64,000 bases of DNA from Schistocerca nitens (GCF_023898315.1 NC_064619.1:305512150-305576149), one strand, 5' to 3'; counted from the first letter of the stretch, positions 1 to 10,934 are shown. The notes: generated by a model not told the origin, from the sequence alone. Program-made: numbers and translations.

Positions 1-499
1 TTCCGGTGTACCAGTTTTGCGACCTTGGTTGGCCCACTTTGCATTTTTAGTGTAACCATGTTTCACTGTGGACCTTTATGTGGACAGTTGAGTTTTATTA
101 AGCTTTAAGATCTTTGTTTTTTAACGAAGTTGTGGTATTATGTGGCTGTGTAACTTTGGGTTGGAAGTGTATACTGTTACTAGTCTTTTGAGATATGGTT
201 AAACAAGAACGATTGTTTATGGTTAATTATTTCACCGTGCCTACTATCTATGATTTTGGTTGCGGACGCAAAATATGATTCTTATTCATGTTTATGTAAT
301 TCAATTAAAGTGAAGATTTGTATATTGCATCAGTAAGAGGGCAAATGTCCGAATTGAAGTTTATAATAAAATATGTTTTGAGTCAAATTAAAATTGTAAA
401 ACAATCACAAGCTTGTTCATCACTAGTGATACCGAGATTTCTATTTCCTTTAAATAACTGTGGTGAGATTGTAATTTTTGATTTTCTAAGGAATTCAGT
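1..499. other. AT-rich stretch, no gene recognised
   Basis: I see no coding region, RNA gene or clear repeat here before the reverse transcriptase remnant that begins near 500. An open frame starts at 318, but its first 60 or so residues do not resemble any domain I know. Confidence 0.5.
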
Positions 500-940
500 A
501 GTACCACGGTTCACCTCTTCTGTCTCGTCGGTTTGTTGTAAAACTTTGGAACATGTTTTGCACTCGCTTAGTATCACATTTTTGGAGACCGAAAATTTCC
601 TCTGTAGGAATCAAAACGGGTTCCGAAACCAAGTATCATGTGAAACCCAGCTCGCTCTGTTCGTTCACAATATGAAGAAAGCACGAGACACCGACACCAG
701 GGTTGATGCCGTGGTCTTTGACTTCCTGAAGCCGTTCGATGCAATTCCGCACTGCCGCCTAATGGGCAAAATACGAGCGTACGAAATATCAGACTACCTT
801 TGTGGTTGGACTGAAGTGTTTCTAGTAAAGAGAATACAGCATGTCGTTCTCAGTGGAGAAAAATCTTTAGACGTAAAAGTAACTTCGGGCATACCTCATG
901 GGAGTGTTGTAGGGTTGCGAGGTGCCGGGGCTATCAGTGT
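500..940 (+). pseudogene. Jockey-like non-LTR retrotransposon RT fragment
   Basis: The plus-strand translation reads as the first half of a non-LTR reverse transcriptase. It has a segment ending LEHVLHS, then RNQNGFR, then VVFDFLKPFDAIPH (the block carrying the first catalytic Asp), then GIPHGSVVG in place of the usual PQGS-x-LGP. The same blocks occur in order in the better copy at 35,017-35,595. The frame is open for 214 codons from 318, but the YADD/FADD block, the thumb and any endonuclease are missing, so this is a truncated relic and not a functional gene. In intact elements the enzyme performs target-primed reverse transcription of its own RNA. The clade (Jockey/I group) is inferred from motif style. 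Confidence 0.75.
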
Positions 941-962
941 ATTTATCACTAAATTCTACTAG

Positions 963-3499
963 AATCCACATATGTAAATCATGCTCTAAGCCCCCCCTAT
1001 TCTAACTCCGACTTTTGCTGTTGCACAAGGATAAAAAATACGCGAACTGACTCTAATCAACCCTGCCAGTGGAGTAGAAGAGAGTTTGGCACCTGCAATA
1101 ATTTAATTTTATAAATAAGTTAAATAAACAAAGGTTTCATTTGCATAGTGAGGAATGATAGGGTTGCTCTATCGATTAACAGAATGGAAGTTCTGTCCAA
1201 AATAACAATATGATTTATTAAGACTAAACACTGAATAGTAAAAGAAACACAGGAAATATAATACATCAAATTGGCTCAAATTTGGAGATTCATACAAACA
1301 CTGTAAATGTGAAGTTGTCCCTAAACTAGATCGTGAGGTTTAAGACGAGGTGGTATGTGGAGCCAATTCCTTTCCACTCAAATCTCAAGAGAGACACACA
1401 GCTAACCCAACAGTAATTGCTGCTACTCGAAACAGAACAAAGTTAGAAAAGGATGAACAGGCGCGCTCTGCTGAGCTCTGATTGTCACCTAGGAAAATCC
1501 CTATCTGCCGGTGCTGCGGATGTACATTACCAAACGGTCTTCTTATCTCCCAGAACACGATCTGGCGTACCGCAGGCGATGGCTGGTTGCTTCGACGTCC
1601 TCGACCGAAAGGCGACTGCCGACTACCTATAGCACCCGTACAGGCTGAACACACAACATTCCCGCCCCCACGACAGTGGCCGTGGTTACGTTCCAATCAC
1701 AACCCGAAAACCGGCGGAAATTCCACTCCATTGCCGGAGCACTACCATTCCACCAATGGAGATTCTTGGCGCCAATTTCTGTGCTGATTTTGCTACGTCA
1801 CGGCGCTATGCCCTGAGCAAACCAATTACCGTTACTATTTTGCAGAAAGTGCGGGAATTTTCCCGCCACAACTGCCAGGGTACACAAGTCATTCCCACGC
1901 CTCGCTGGTAGCCCGCCAGAAAGTGTTTTCGCTAAGTTTCTCCGAAGTAACGGAACCTCTAGCCCAGCCGCTACTTCACACCCCAGCGGGCGTGTCTCTT
2001 GACAATGTCGGCGTCTGCAAAGCATTCACTCGACTGCCTCACACACGTCGGCTTAACCCGCCTGTCACCGGACCACCCGGGTGACGAGAGACGCTGCGTG
2101 GGAAGTCCGCGTGTGAAGGAATAGCAGCCCTCCACTGCATGCAAATAGAGAGGAGAGTCGTAAGATAGAAATATGAGAGGGGGCTCATGCCACCTCTTAG
2201 GGTCACTACTTTTCACAATACATATAAAAGTCGAAGTGATACATCGAAAGTTCCACGAGGCTTTTCGCAGGTGATGCTGTTGGGTACAGACAAGTCGCAA
2301 GGCTGTAAAGTTGTAACGAAATACCGGTCAGAGGATCGATGCATGGCGAAGGAATCAGCGATTGATCCTCGTGATAAACAGATGTAGCGTATTGTGCATA
2401 AGCAGCCAGAACCGCCCGTTATTCAACGATTGCACAGTTGCAGAACAGTTACTGTAAGCAGTAACATACATAAAGTACGTATTTACGAGTGTGTTTACAT
2501 AGCGATTTAAAGTGGAATGATCACATGAACCTAATCGCAGGTGAGGCAGCTGGCAGACAGGTTTATTGGAAGTGTAGCAGCACCAACGTTGAAGATGGGA
2601 AAAGGTTAGCTTCGGTGCAATATTTCTGAGTGTACAAGTTACAGCCAGGCCCAGGCCTGTTGATAGTAAGTTATGCTACCAGCGGTTGCGAAGTAGAATG
2701 GAGGCCACAGGTTCGTAGACCCGCTGAAAAGAGTAAACGCAGCGGTTTGCATGGCGTTACAGGCAGAAACGTGCCCACTGGCCTACCTAGGTGTTATGAA
2801 TACATGACTCAGAGCGGCGCGTTAGTAAAACAGAGGTGCACAGCCGCTTATAAATAGACGTCAGTTCACTAACAAGGCATTCAAGTGTGACAGCTCTCCT
2901 AGACGGTGGGGCATGTCACACCACCGGCTACACACAGCAGCAGATGGGGTGGCAGCGTTCCAATCCACCGTAGGTCGCTGGTTCAACCCTCTGAGGCCAA
3001 TGTGGGGTCCACTACTGTGGGCAGTGTTGTTGGCTCCCAACTCATGCCAGAGGCATCCCGAGGTGAGGGCTGCAGATTCGGACGCCAGATCGTAGGCGCT
3101 TGTTGTCGCCGCGATTTTAGCCACACCGGCGAGGAAGCACACAGCGGGCGCCTTGCAGCTCCCAGCAGGTGCCACTGAGGCGGCGGCGACGGAGACCACT
3201 GAGTTGACTGATGGCGCATCCTGACGCCGTCACAACTCCGCGGCTGTATGAGGCCGACACACGGCAGGGCGTGGCACGGGTTGATGAGGCAGCCATTCCA
3301 TGCCAAGCCATTTCACAGACAGTGAAGTGGTGTCCTCAGCATTGCGGGACCTGGTGATGCAGACCGTGAGGAATGGGGGCACTGTAGCTGGAAATAATAA
3401 ATCACTTGGGAAACTCGAATGGGTTTTAATATGGCGCATCCTGACAGTTACCATCCTCATTCAACATTCCTCTACAGAAGAAATGTCAGGGAATTTAAT
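963..3499. other. Unassigned interval with GC-rich patches
   Basis: I recognise no gene. Patches around 1440-2120 and 2860-3310 are clearly richer in G+C and CpG than their surroundings and hold short overlapping open frames on both strands. None resembles a known protein, and overlap on both strands is expected by chance in GC-rich DNA. A retrotransposon tail begins at about 3500. Confidence 0.4.
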
Positions 3500-3990
3500 A
3501 TGCCCCCAAAGGAGATGGCTTATAAAACTCTCGTTCGACCAATGCTCGAATATTACTTGTCATTCTACGATGCATACCGAAGTGGATAGATAGAGGAAAC
3601 AGAGAACATCCAAAGAAGGGAAGCACATTTCGTTACAGGTTCATTTAGTAAGCGCCTCCACGGAGATGCTCAGCCGACTCCAAGGGCAGACGTTGCAAGA
3701 GAGGCTTGATGCATCATAGTGTGGTTTACTGTACCGAGAGCGTATGCTCCTAGAAGAGTCAACCAATATACTGCTTCCTGTTACATATATCTCGTGAAAA
3801 GACCATGAAGGTAAAATTAGAGGGATTCGAGACCACACGGAGGCTTATCAGCAACCGTTCTTTTCACGAATCATTCGCGCCTGGAACAGGAGAAGGGGGA
3901 AGTCTCAGTGACACACGAAGTAGGGTGCACTCTGTAAAGTGTCTTGCGGTCTACAGACGTAGATGAGGTAGTAGGTGTAGATGATACGCA
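3500..3990 (+). pseudogene. Jockey-like retrotransposon 3' end remnant
   Basis: Frameshifted plus-strand translation gives KEMAYKTLVRPMLEY, then IEETENIQRREA, and later ATVLFTNHSR-like residues. These match, in order, the RT C-terminus at 35,860-36,270 (KETAYTTLVRPLLEY, EDIETVQKRAARF, FFPRAVREWN). The fragment ends in a short GTAGAT-rich tail at about 3950-3990, like the tail at 36,331-36,358. It lacks the catalytic part of RT and carries several frame breaks. It is a 5'-truncated dead copy of the same lineage. Confidence 0.75.
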
Positions 3991-4004
3991 GTGTAAGGCA
4001 GTGT

Positions 4005-4193
4005 GCCAGCCGCAGTGGCCGTGCGGTTCTGGCGCTGCAGTCCGGAACCGCGGGACTGCTACGGTCGCAGGTTCGAATCCTGCCTCGGGCATGGGTGTGT
4101 GTGATGTCCTTAGGTTAGTTAGGTTTAAGTAGTTCTAAGTTCTAGGGGACTTATGACCTAAGATGTTGAGTCCCGTAGTGCTCAGAGCCATTT
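4005..4193 (+). repeat. tRNA-derived SINE with target-site duplication
   Basis: The head is tRNA-like, with an A-box-like GTGGCCGTGCGGTT and a B-box GGTTCGAATCC. A conserved body follows (CTTAGGTTAGTTAGG, then AGTTCTAGGGGACT) and the copy ends CTCAGAGCCATTTT. The 13-bp sequence TGTAAGGCAGTGT flanks it exactly at 3992-4004 and 4194-4206, showing retroposition. SINEs use RNA polymerase III and borrow LINE enzymes (established knowledge). The same family recurs on the minus strand at 5287, 5621 and 42,473 and on the plus strand at 44,392. It is not a functional tRNA gene. Confidence 0.92.
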
Positions 4194-4489
4194 TGTAAGG
4201 CAGTGTTCCTAGGTCTGGAGACGTGTAGACCCTCTGTGCCTGAGCTTCAGTTGTTAAAGACGAGTGGGATAAGGACAGACTTGTCAAGACTTACAATGAG
4301 AGGTCCCCAACGGTGCTATCGAATTTTTGAAGCTATCTATTCGGTGATGTAGCTTAAGATCATGTATCACGCACTGTAGCCATTTACACTGATGGGCCCT
4401 CGTTTGGGAGTAAATGACGAAATAAAGTTCAGAATTTTGTGTGTCACTGAATAGCATTACAAAATCTGCTTTATACAGTCAGATCGCAC

Positions 4490-4565
4490 GTGGTATAGTG
4501 GATAGGATAGCAGCTTCACCGGTAAGAGGTTGTGGGTTCGAATGTCGTTTGGTACATTAAGTTTT
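4490..4565 (+). repeat. Isolated tRNA-like head
   Basis: The sequence contains GTGGTATAGTGGATAGGATAG (A-box-like) followed about 30 bases later by GTGGGTTCGAAT (B-box-like), then a T-rich stretch. This is the pol III promoter layout of a tRNA-derived SINE head or tRNA pseudogene. I did not find a conserved SINE body after it, and the cloverleaf does not close cleanly by eye. Confidence 0.45.
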
Positions 4566-4802
4566 TCTTTTACTTTGTTCGTGACTTTATTCAATTGATC
4601 GATTTAAATGTAACTTTTTAATTCCATTACTTTGTCACATTATTTTAATCATAATTTCAACTTCTTCATTTGCTATTAATTTTTTTCCTATAATTCTTTC
4701 TCCACTTGAAACCTCTGTTCATGAGTTTTTAATTAATTTCGTGTATTAATTTCGGATTAACTACTTCTGTTAACTACTTCTGTTTCTGACCAATTTGTCA
4801 CA

Positions 4803-5082
4803 GTTGCAGTACATATATTTAGGGGACCAGTTTCAAACCGATTAGTTCATTCTCAAGCCTGATGTATTGAGGCCGCACTGAAAGTGCCTGATCTTAAAGA
4901 TCTTGTATAGTGAGCATATTTGTATTTTGACATTTATATACCGTCACTGTGTGACTCGCGTACTGCCAGATTTAGATGGTTGGCATTAGAAGCAGAAACT
5001 TTCAGTGCAGCCAAAGTAGGTCAGGTTTGAGAATGAACCAGTCGGTTCGAAACTGGTCGCCTAAATATATGTACTGCAATTA
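4803..5082. mobile_element. Long-TIR MITE-like fold-back element
   Basis: Bases 4803-4890 and 4996-5082 are inverted copies of each other over roughly 85 bp at high identity. One arm reads TTGCAGTACATATATTTAGG, and the other arm read in reverse begins with nearly the same sequence. The arms enclose about 105 bp of AT-rich DNA with no coding potential. Two long inverted arms around a short non-coding centre suit a non-autonomous DNA transposon (MITE or fold-back type). I could not fix a clean target-site duplication, so the exact ends are uncertain. Confidence 0.75.
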
Positions 5083-5286
5083 TAACAGTTGTAATAAACG
5101 CTTCATGAAATAAACGGCTGCTGGTCCTACATCCACGAAATGCTGAAATTGAATAACAACGACTGTCACTGTACGTGGCTGGCTGTTTCTGTATTGGCAG
5201 CGCTGTGTAGCGCTTTGCATTGGATCTGATTGCGCTCTCTTTGTAAGAGACTCTGTGGCTGGTTGGAGTCGTTGTTGGAAGTTAAT

Positions 5287-5480
5287 GGTTCAGATGGCTC
5301 TAAGCACTATGGGACTTAACATCGGAGGGCATCAGTCACCTAGAACTTAGAACTACTTAAACCTGACTAAATTAAGGACATCACACACATCCGTGCCCGA
5401 GGCAGGATTCGAACCTGCGACCGTAGCAGTCGCGCGATTCCGGACTGAAGCCCCTAGAACAGCTCGAACGCCGCGGCCGT
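5287..5480 (-). repeat. tRNA-derived SINE (minus), with target-site duplication
   Basis: This is a minus-strand copy of the SINE at 4005. It contains GGATTCGAACCTGCGACC (B-box complement) and GGCTCTAAGCACTATGGG. The 12-bp direct repeat TTGGAAGTTAAT flanks it at 5275-5286 and 5481-5492. It inserted into the old LTR at 5170-6260 and is therefore younger than that LTR. Confidence 0.9.
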
Positions 5481-5620
5481 TTGGAAGTTAATCGCCAGTA
5501 GTGTTGGGCAATTGGAAGTTAGTCGCCAGCAGTGATGGAAGTACTGTTGGGAAGTTGGAGGTGAACAGCCAGCAGTGATGGATGTTAAATGTGAGAATTT
5601 AGCATTGATAGAGGTTCGAG

Positions 5621-5812
5621 GTTCAAAATGGCTCTGAGCACTATGGGACTTAACTTGTGTCATCAGTCCCCTAGAACTTAGAACTACTTAAACCTAACTA
5701 ACCTAAGGACATCACACGCATCCGTGCCCGAAGCAGGATTCGAACCTGCGACCGTAGCAGTCGCACGGTTCCAGACTGTAGCGCCTAGAAGCGCTCGGCC
5801 ACCCCGGCCGGC
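5621..5812 (-). repeat. tRNA-derived SINE (minus)
   Basis: This is a second minus-strand copy of the same SINE family inside the old LTR, running from TTCAAAATGGCTCTGAG to CCCCGGCCGGC. It retains the B-box complement GGATTCGAACCTGCG. Only a short, imperfect direct repeat around TAGAGGT is visible at its ends, so its duplication has decayed. Confidence 0.88.
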
Positions 5813-6434
5813 TGTGGAGGGTAGAGGTCTGAATCGTTAGCGTAGGCTAACGATCTGGAAGTATCCGACTTGGAGATTGAAAATTATTCAGATTATATAT
5901 CTTAGTACTGGATGTCATTTACGATTTATATCCGTGTTTGAACTGGATGTCACATTATTAAGGTAAAAAATCCATTAATGGTTTGCAACATAATCTTTCC
6001 TTTGCTAACTACATGCCTATTAGTAGTTAGTGGTTTTTGTAGTTAGAATTTTTTATTTAGCTCGCAGTATTGACGCTCGCTGTATTGCAGTAGTTCGCGT
6101 TATGAATATTTTTGTGAGGTAAGTGTTTAATGAAATGTATAGGTTATTTCTGGATTGCTTCTTATTGAAAGCCATTCTTTTGTATTAATTGTTTGAAGTC
6201 AGGTTGTAATTTTTTTTGAGCAGTCAGATTGCGTTGCGCTAGAATATTGTGGTGGGTCACTTTTAATATGATAAGAAAAGAGAAAGTAGGCTCAGTACGT
6301 TCAGTTTTACTCAGCTGTTTCAGAATTAAATAACGTAGAAGTTTCATCTTTTCAGTCACTTTGCAATTTAAGTACGGCCACATTCATTTAAATATAGAAG
6401 TTTCATCACCTAAAAAGACTCGGGTACAGGCATC

Positions 6435-6996
6435 GAGCAGCTCCTCATACGCCACACGTTTATGTAGTCAACGCTGAGCGACATTTGGAGGTAGAGCAAA
6501 GATCGACGACACTGAACAGTGGAAACTAGAAAATTGTGATTTGGGGCGGCGAACAACGCTGTACCCTGAGGCAATCCGATGAATGGGTTCGGATTTGGCG
6601 CTTGCCTGGAGAACTTGACCTGCAGTCATGTGTTGCCATCAATGAAGTACGAAGGAGGTGGTGTTATAGTATGAGGATGTTTCTTGAGTTTAGTGTGCAA
6701 TCCCCTTACTGCGCATGAGAAAACCCTAGATACAGAAGGCCACATTTTACGGCTTTGTGTGCTGCATATAGAGCGGAACAATTCGGAGACGATGATCTGT
6801 AGTTACCAGCATTACAATGCACCCTGTCATAAAGCAGCATTTTTAGGGCAATGACTTGTGCAAGATAAGATTACTGAAACAGACTGGTCTTACAGTCCAG
6901 CCCAGAACCCGATGGATCACGTTTGGGATGAGTTAGAACGCAGACATCGCTCCAGAGCCCTGGGTCCAACATCATATCCTTCTCTAGTTACGGATC
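6435..6996 (+). pseudogene. Tc1-like transposase remnant
   Basis: Shifting plus-strand frames give Tc1-type catalytic-core blocks: LRQSDEWVRIWRLPGE, a GGGVIV-like block near 6655, an LQCTLS/DNAPCHKA-like block near 6815-6840, and SPAQNPMDHVWDELERR near 6895-6945. The N-terminal DNA-binding region and both TIRs are missing, and several frameshifts and stops interrupt it. The DDE core would cut and join transposon ends, but this copy is dead. It ends where the SINE at 6998 begins. Confidence 0.75.
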
Positions 6997-6997
6997 G

Positions 6998-7225
6998 AGC
7001 GAGATGGGGCAGTGCTTAGCACACTGAACTCGCATTCGGGAGGACGATGGTTCAAATCCCCGTCAGGGCATCCAGATTTAGGTTTTCCGTGATTTCCCTA
7101 AATAGCTAAAGGCAAATACCGGGATGGTTCCTTCCACATCCTTCCTTAATACTAGGTTCTGCTTCGTCTCAAATGACATCGATGTCGACATGATGTTAAA
7201 CTCTGATCTCCATCCCTCCCTTCCC
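6998..7225 (+). repeat. tRNA-derived SINE of a second family
   Basis: The tRNA-like head contains GGGGCAGTGCTTAGCACACTG and the B-box GGTTCAAATCCCCGTC. The body has TTTTCCGTGATTTCCCTAAAT and GGGATGGTTCCTTCCACATCC. The head and body differ from the SINE at 4005. The copy interrupts the Tc1 remnant just upstream and runs into a C/CT-rich tract. Confidence 0.8.
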
Positions 7226-7267
7226 TGGTTTTGGCTCTCGAGGAGGAATGTCATGCGATTCCACTCC

Positions 7268-7308
7268 ACCCCCCCCCCCTCTCTCTCTCCCTCTCTGTCT
7301 CTCTCTAA
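7268..7308 (+). repeat. C-run and CT microsatellite
   Basis: A run of about 12 C residues is followed by CT-rich simple repeat to about 7308. Long frames across it on either strand are low-complexity artefacts. Confidence 0.9.
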
Positions 7309-7949
7309 AACCGGCAAACTGCAGGGACGGAGTCTTGACTGGAAATGGAGGAAAAATGTTGCTATTAGGATGTGTCCGAAAATGCGTCGTGGCCACGGTA
7401 GACGCCGCTGACCAATAATAGTTCCTCTGACCACGTGCCGTCTGTGATGCAGGCTGTACGCTTGACGCAGCGTATTGTAAGCAGCTGAATTATCCGGTAT
7501 TTTTCGGGAACAAGCCGAGATGGTGTTTGCGTACGGCCAAGCAGGTAGAAACGGTCGATAGGCAGAATGGCTATACCAAAACAATTACCCTCACGGACAC
7601 CGGCCACATCACATAACATTTCAAACCCTTTTTGGGCGTTTGTGTGGCCATGGGTCGTTTCAGACAGACAAACATACAAGGAGGTGGCGGACTGTGCGTA
7701 TACTAGTTCTTGAGGACCAGGATCAGCAGGATATTGAGACGAAGTCTAGTACAATACCCAGTCAAGTGTCTCACCAATATGGTGAAGCCAAAGTACGATA
7801 ATGTGTGTCTTGCGTGACCCTGTCACCAGCAATTCCAAGGCCACTGTCAACATCTGTTGCGACGTGGATGCGAGTTTCGAGACGATTTGTTGTTGTTGCA
7901 CGCACACTGTCCACTTCCCGACACATGTTCATAGAAACCTTTTTCTCAA
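7309..7949. other. No gene recognised
   Basis: I see no conserved domain, repeat or RNA gene. The short frames present on both strands have no recognisable motifs. Confidence 0.5.
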
Positions 7950-8101
7950 AAAATGTGTGTGAAGTGTTATGGGACTTAACTGCTAAGGTCATCAGTCCCT
8001 AAGCTTACACACTACTTAACCTAAATTATCCTAACGACAAACACACACAACCATGCCCGAGGGAGGACTCGAACCTCCACCAGGAACAGCCGCACAGTCC
8101 A
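7950..8101 (-). repeat. 5'-truncated SINE (minus), third family
   Basis: Landmarks on the plus strand are TTATGGGACTTAACTGCTAAGG, CATCAGTCCCTAAGC and GGAGGACTCGAACCTCC (B-box complement). The body resembles the SINE at 26,326-26,528. The tRNA-like head is cut off after CAGTCCATGA, as expected of 5'-truncated retroposition. Confidence 0.82.
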
Positions 8102-9638
8102 TGAGGACCCTTTTTCTTCAATTTGCAGTCAGGACTCCGTCCTTGCACTTTGTATGTTTCATTAATGTGCACCCTATATGTACGAGTAATTACCATCTGA
8201 TAGCAAAGACATACAAATGCTCTGCCTGATCTACACTGGAGTGGCACGAAACGCATCACGGTGACTATAAGTAGGATGAGGATGGCTCTGAATAACCCAC
8301 TGACAGGTATTCCTTCTTGGTTTTTCCAATTTAAAGAACTGAAAAAATTCTTGGGTTCCTGAGAATAATTCTGGTGTTGATGAACTTCCTTGCTGGGTCA
8401 CTTTTTCATTTCTGTTTTTCCCACTACACTTTCGAGTTCTAATCAAAGCCGAAGCACTGAGGTGTGCTAACAGAGGTTTTATCTATGCCATTTTATTCAA
8501 GGGTTCTCGGTCTAGATTCAGCACGAATTGCTTCCTCTAAACCCATGCATTCTCATGGCTCCGTTGCATAACTTTATCCACGACTCACAAGAGGTAAAAA
8601 TGGGCTACATTCACTTCAGCTTAACTCCTCAAGTGATTGAAATCAATGCTTTTCTATGGAGTTTCAAATAGTTTTAGTGCATATCTTGCGCATTACGAAA
8701 AGGAGGATAAGTCTATAGATTTTACCATCTTATCTGTCTTAAGTGACGTATCCCAACTATTTCATTTTCTGAATTTTACAAAAAAGTAATACTGAAGTCT
8801 TCACAGATTAACTCTGTATTTTTTTCCTTTGGTTGACAAATAATGGTTCAAACATTTTTAGAAAGACTGAAAATTTTCTGGCAATGAGAAATGTTAAGAA
8901 GCCTAGGATAGCAGCACTCCGTCAAAGAAGTTACAAGAAAAGAACAAGTCATAAATTTTGCTAATCGTTGACCGTACTCGATTATAGGCCTACTTACAAT
9001 AAAGTATTTCACTAGCAACAAATGTGTTAACCCTTAGCCATTCTTTATGGCACAGGAGCGACATCCAAGTCATTGCTATTATCGCAGAAGGCTTCCGCTG
9101 TCGCGGGGTGGCCGCTTTGCCGCAGCAGGCAAGGGTGTGAAGTAACCATAAGCCCTCGCACGGGAGAGCTAATAATGCGGCTGTAATAGACTCCACTGTA
9201 GACCCCCCCTGTTTGCAAGCAGACGGGGAGCGTGGCGGTAATGAGCAAATTGTGGCGGGGGGCGACCGCATCTGATGAAGTCATTGTTGGGGAGAGCGGC
9301 GTATTGTCGGCGCTGGGGTGGCCTCCCGCACAAGTCACAAGGGAGTCTGCTCCCCCACAGGCGACATTAAACGCGTCGCAAATCGCTTTGCCAGGATTTC
9401 CGAGTCTGTTGCTCGCAATAAACAGTTATAAATAGCACGTTATGTCGACCTCGTCTCTCCGGTTGTCCGCCCATTACGGTGACAATAACGTTTTTGCGAT
9501 GCTCATGTTTCCAAAGTTCCGTATTTCCCCCTTTCTCCCTGCGACTTATATACAAGTAGTATACTTTTATTACGCTCTTGGCAGACGTAGGAACATTTGT
9601 TACAATTAGAAGCACTATTGGAAGATAACGGCTGCTTG
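8102..9638. other. No gene recognised; GC-rich patch 9040-9390
   Basis: AT-rich DNA from 8100 to 8990 holds nothing I can identify. From about 9040 to 9390 the sequence turns GC- and CpG-rich, with short open frames on both strands. None matches a known family, so I assign no product. Confidence 0.4.
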
Positions 9639-9640
9639 TA

Positions 9641-10934
9641 ACACACACATCCAAAAAAGTTCTGCATCACCCTGGTTCCCAGAACTCCTGAAGACACACG
9701 TTACCTGTGAGTGTTGTGTCACAGACACAGACCCTTTGACTGTACAGACATGTCACTGAACACACCCAAAAATGTAAACAACCGTGCATGAGCAACGGCC
9801 CGACAACCGATCAGTTCCAATCATTCAACTAGAAAGGAGGTACACTGCTCATCTTGTCCGTAGTTCAACCACGCCTAGTTGGTCAATACTGCGGTTCGTT
9901 CGCTTCCGCATTGTTACTTTGTGCCAGGAAGGGCTCTCAACAGCGGAAGTGTCCAGTCGTTTCAGAGTGAACCAAAGCGATGTTGTTCGGACATGGACGA
10001 GATACAGAGAGACAGGAACTGTTGAAGACATGCCTCGCTCAGGCCGCCCAAGGGCTACTACTGCACTGGATGACCACTACCTACAGATTATGGCTCGGAG
10101 GACCCCTGACAGCAACGCCACCATGTTGAATAATGCTTTTCGTGCAGCCTCAGTGCGTCGTGTTCCGACTCAAAGTGGGCGCAATAGGCTGCACGATGCG
10201 CAACTTCACTCCCGACGTCCATGGCGAGGTACATCTTTGCAACCATGACACCATGCAGTGCGGTACAGATGGGCCCAACAACATGCCGAATGGACTGCTC
10301 AGTATTGGCATCACGTTCTCTTCACCAATGAGTTCGCATATGCCTTCAATCAGGCCGTAACGCCTGTGCGATGCGTGAATGCCATCCTCAGACCAATATT
10401 GCAACCATATCGGCAGCATAATGGCGAGGCATCGTCTTCATGGATGATAATTGTCGCGCCCATCTTGTGAATGACTTCCTACAGGATAACGACATCGATC
10501 GACTAAAGTGGTCAGCATGTTCTCAAGATATGAACCAAATCGAACGTGCATGGGATATATTGAAAAGGGCTGTTTATGGACGCCGTGGCCCACCAAGCAC
10601 TCTGAGGGATCCACGCCGAATAGCCGTTGAGGAGGGGGACAACCTGAACCAACAGTGCTTTGATGAACTTGTGGATAGCATCCCGCAACGAATACAGCCA
10701 TGCATCAATGCAAGAGGACGTGCTACTGGATATTAGAGGTAGCGTTGTGTACAGCAATCTGGACCACCACCTCTGAAGGTCTTGTTGTGTGGTGGTACAA
10801 CATGCAATGTATGGTTTTCATGAGCAATAAAAAGGGCGGAAATGATGTTTATGTTGATCTCCATTTCAATTTTCTATATAGGTTCTGGGACTCTCGGAAC
10901 CGAAGTGATGCAAAACTTTTTTTGATGTGTGTAT
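9641..10934 (+). mobile_element. Tc1-like transposon, copy A
   Basis: Imperfect TIRs of 40 bp or more define the element. The left end begins ACACACACATCC and continues through GTTCTGCATCAC; the right end, read in reverse, has the same blocks. TA dinucleotides flank it at 9639-9640 and 10,935-10,936, the target duplication typical of Tc1/mariner elements. It contains a broken transposase. A second copy of the family (B) lies at 32,024-33,448. Confidence 0.9.
9871..10736 (+). pseudogene. Tc1-like transposase, copy A (dead)
   Basis: This aligns with copy B. The N-terminal helix-turn-helix region is RIVTLCQEGLSTAEVSSRF (near 9910-9965), the GRPR-like hinge is PRSGRPRATT, and SQDMNQIERAWDILKR holds the final catalytic Glu. 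The position matching copy B's ATG reads ACG, so the start codon is lost. Other defects are a stop after SLQP near 10,246, Asn in place of the first catalytic Asp (LFTNE), frameshifts, and loss of most of the segment between the first and second catalytic residues (next to about 10,325). It cannot encode an active enzyme. Confidence 0.88.

Larger units (their letters stand above)
5170..6260 (+). repeat. Old solo LTR related to the LTRs at 45.2 and 53.3 kb
   Basis: After the two SINEs inserted in it are ignored, this stretch follows the 45,240-45,816 LTR block by block. Shared blocks include GGCTGTTT, GCCAGCAGTG, ACTGGATGTCAT, ATGCCTAT-AGTAGTTAGTG, TTTTTATTTAGCT, GCTCGCTGTATTGCAGTAG, TTTTGTGAGGTAAGTG and CAGATTGCGTTGCGCTA. 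It is far more diverged than the paired LTRs, and no internal domain follows. It is therefore an old solo LTR or a relic of a related family. Its 3' end decays around 6250. Confidence 0.7.

Noticed and set aside
4020..4092. tRNA gene candidates with good B-boxes (also in the other SINEs at 5.4, 5.7, 8.0, 23.2, 26.4, 42.6 and 44.4 kb)
   Set aside because: Each continues into a conserved SINE body and several have target-site duplications, so they are SINE heads and not functional tRNA genes.
7078..7584. 168-codon minus-strand open frame
   Set aside because: It runs across a SINE and a CT-rich tract and shows no conserved domain.
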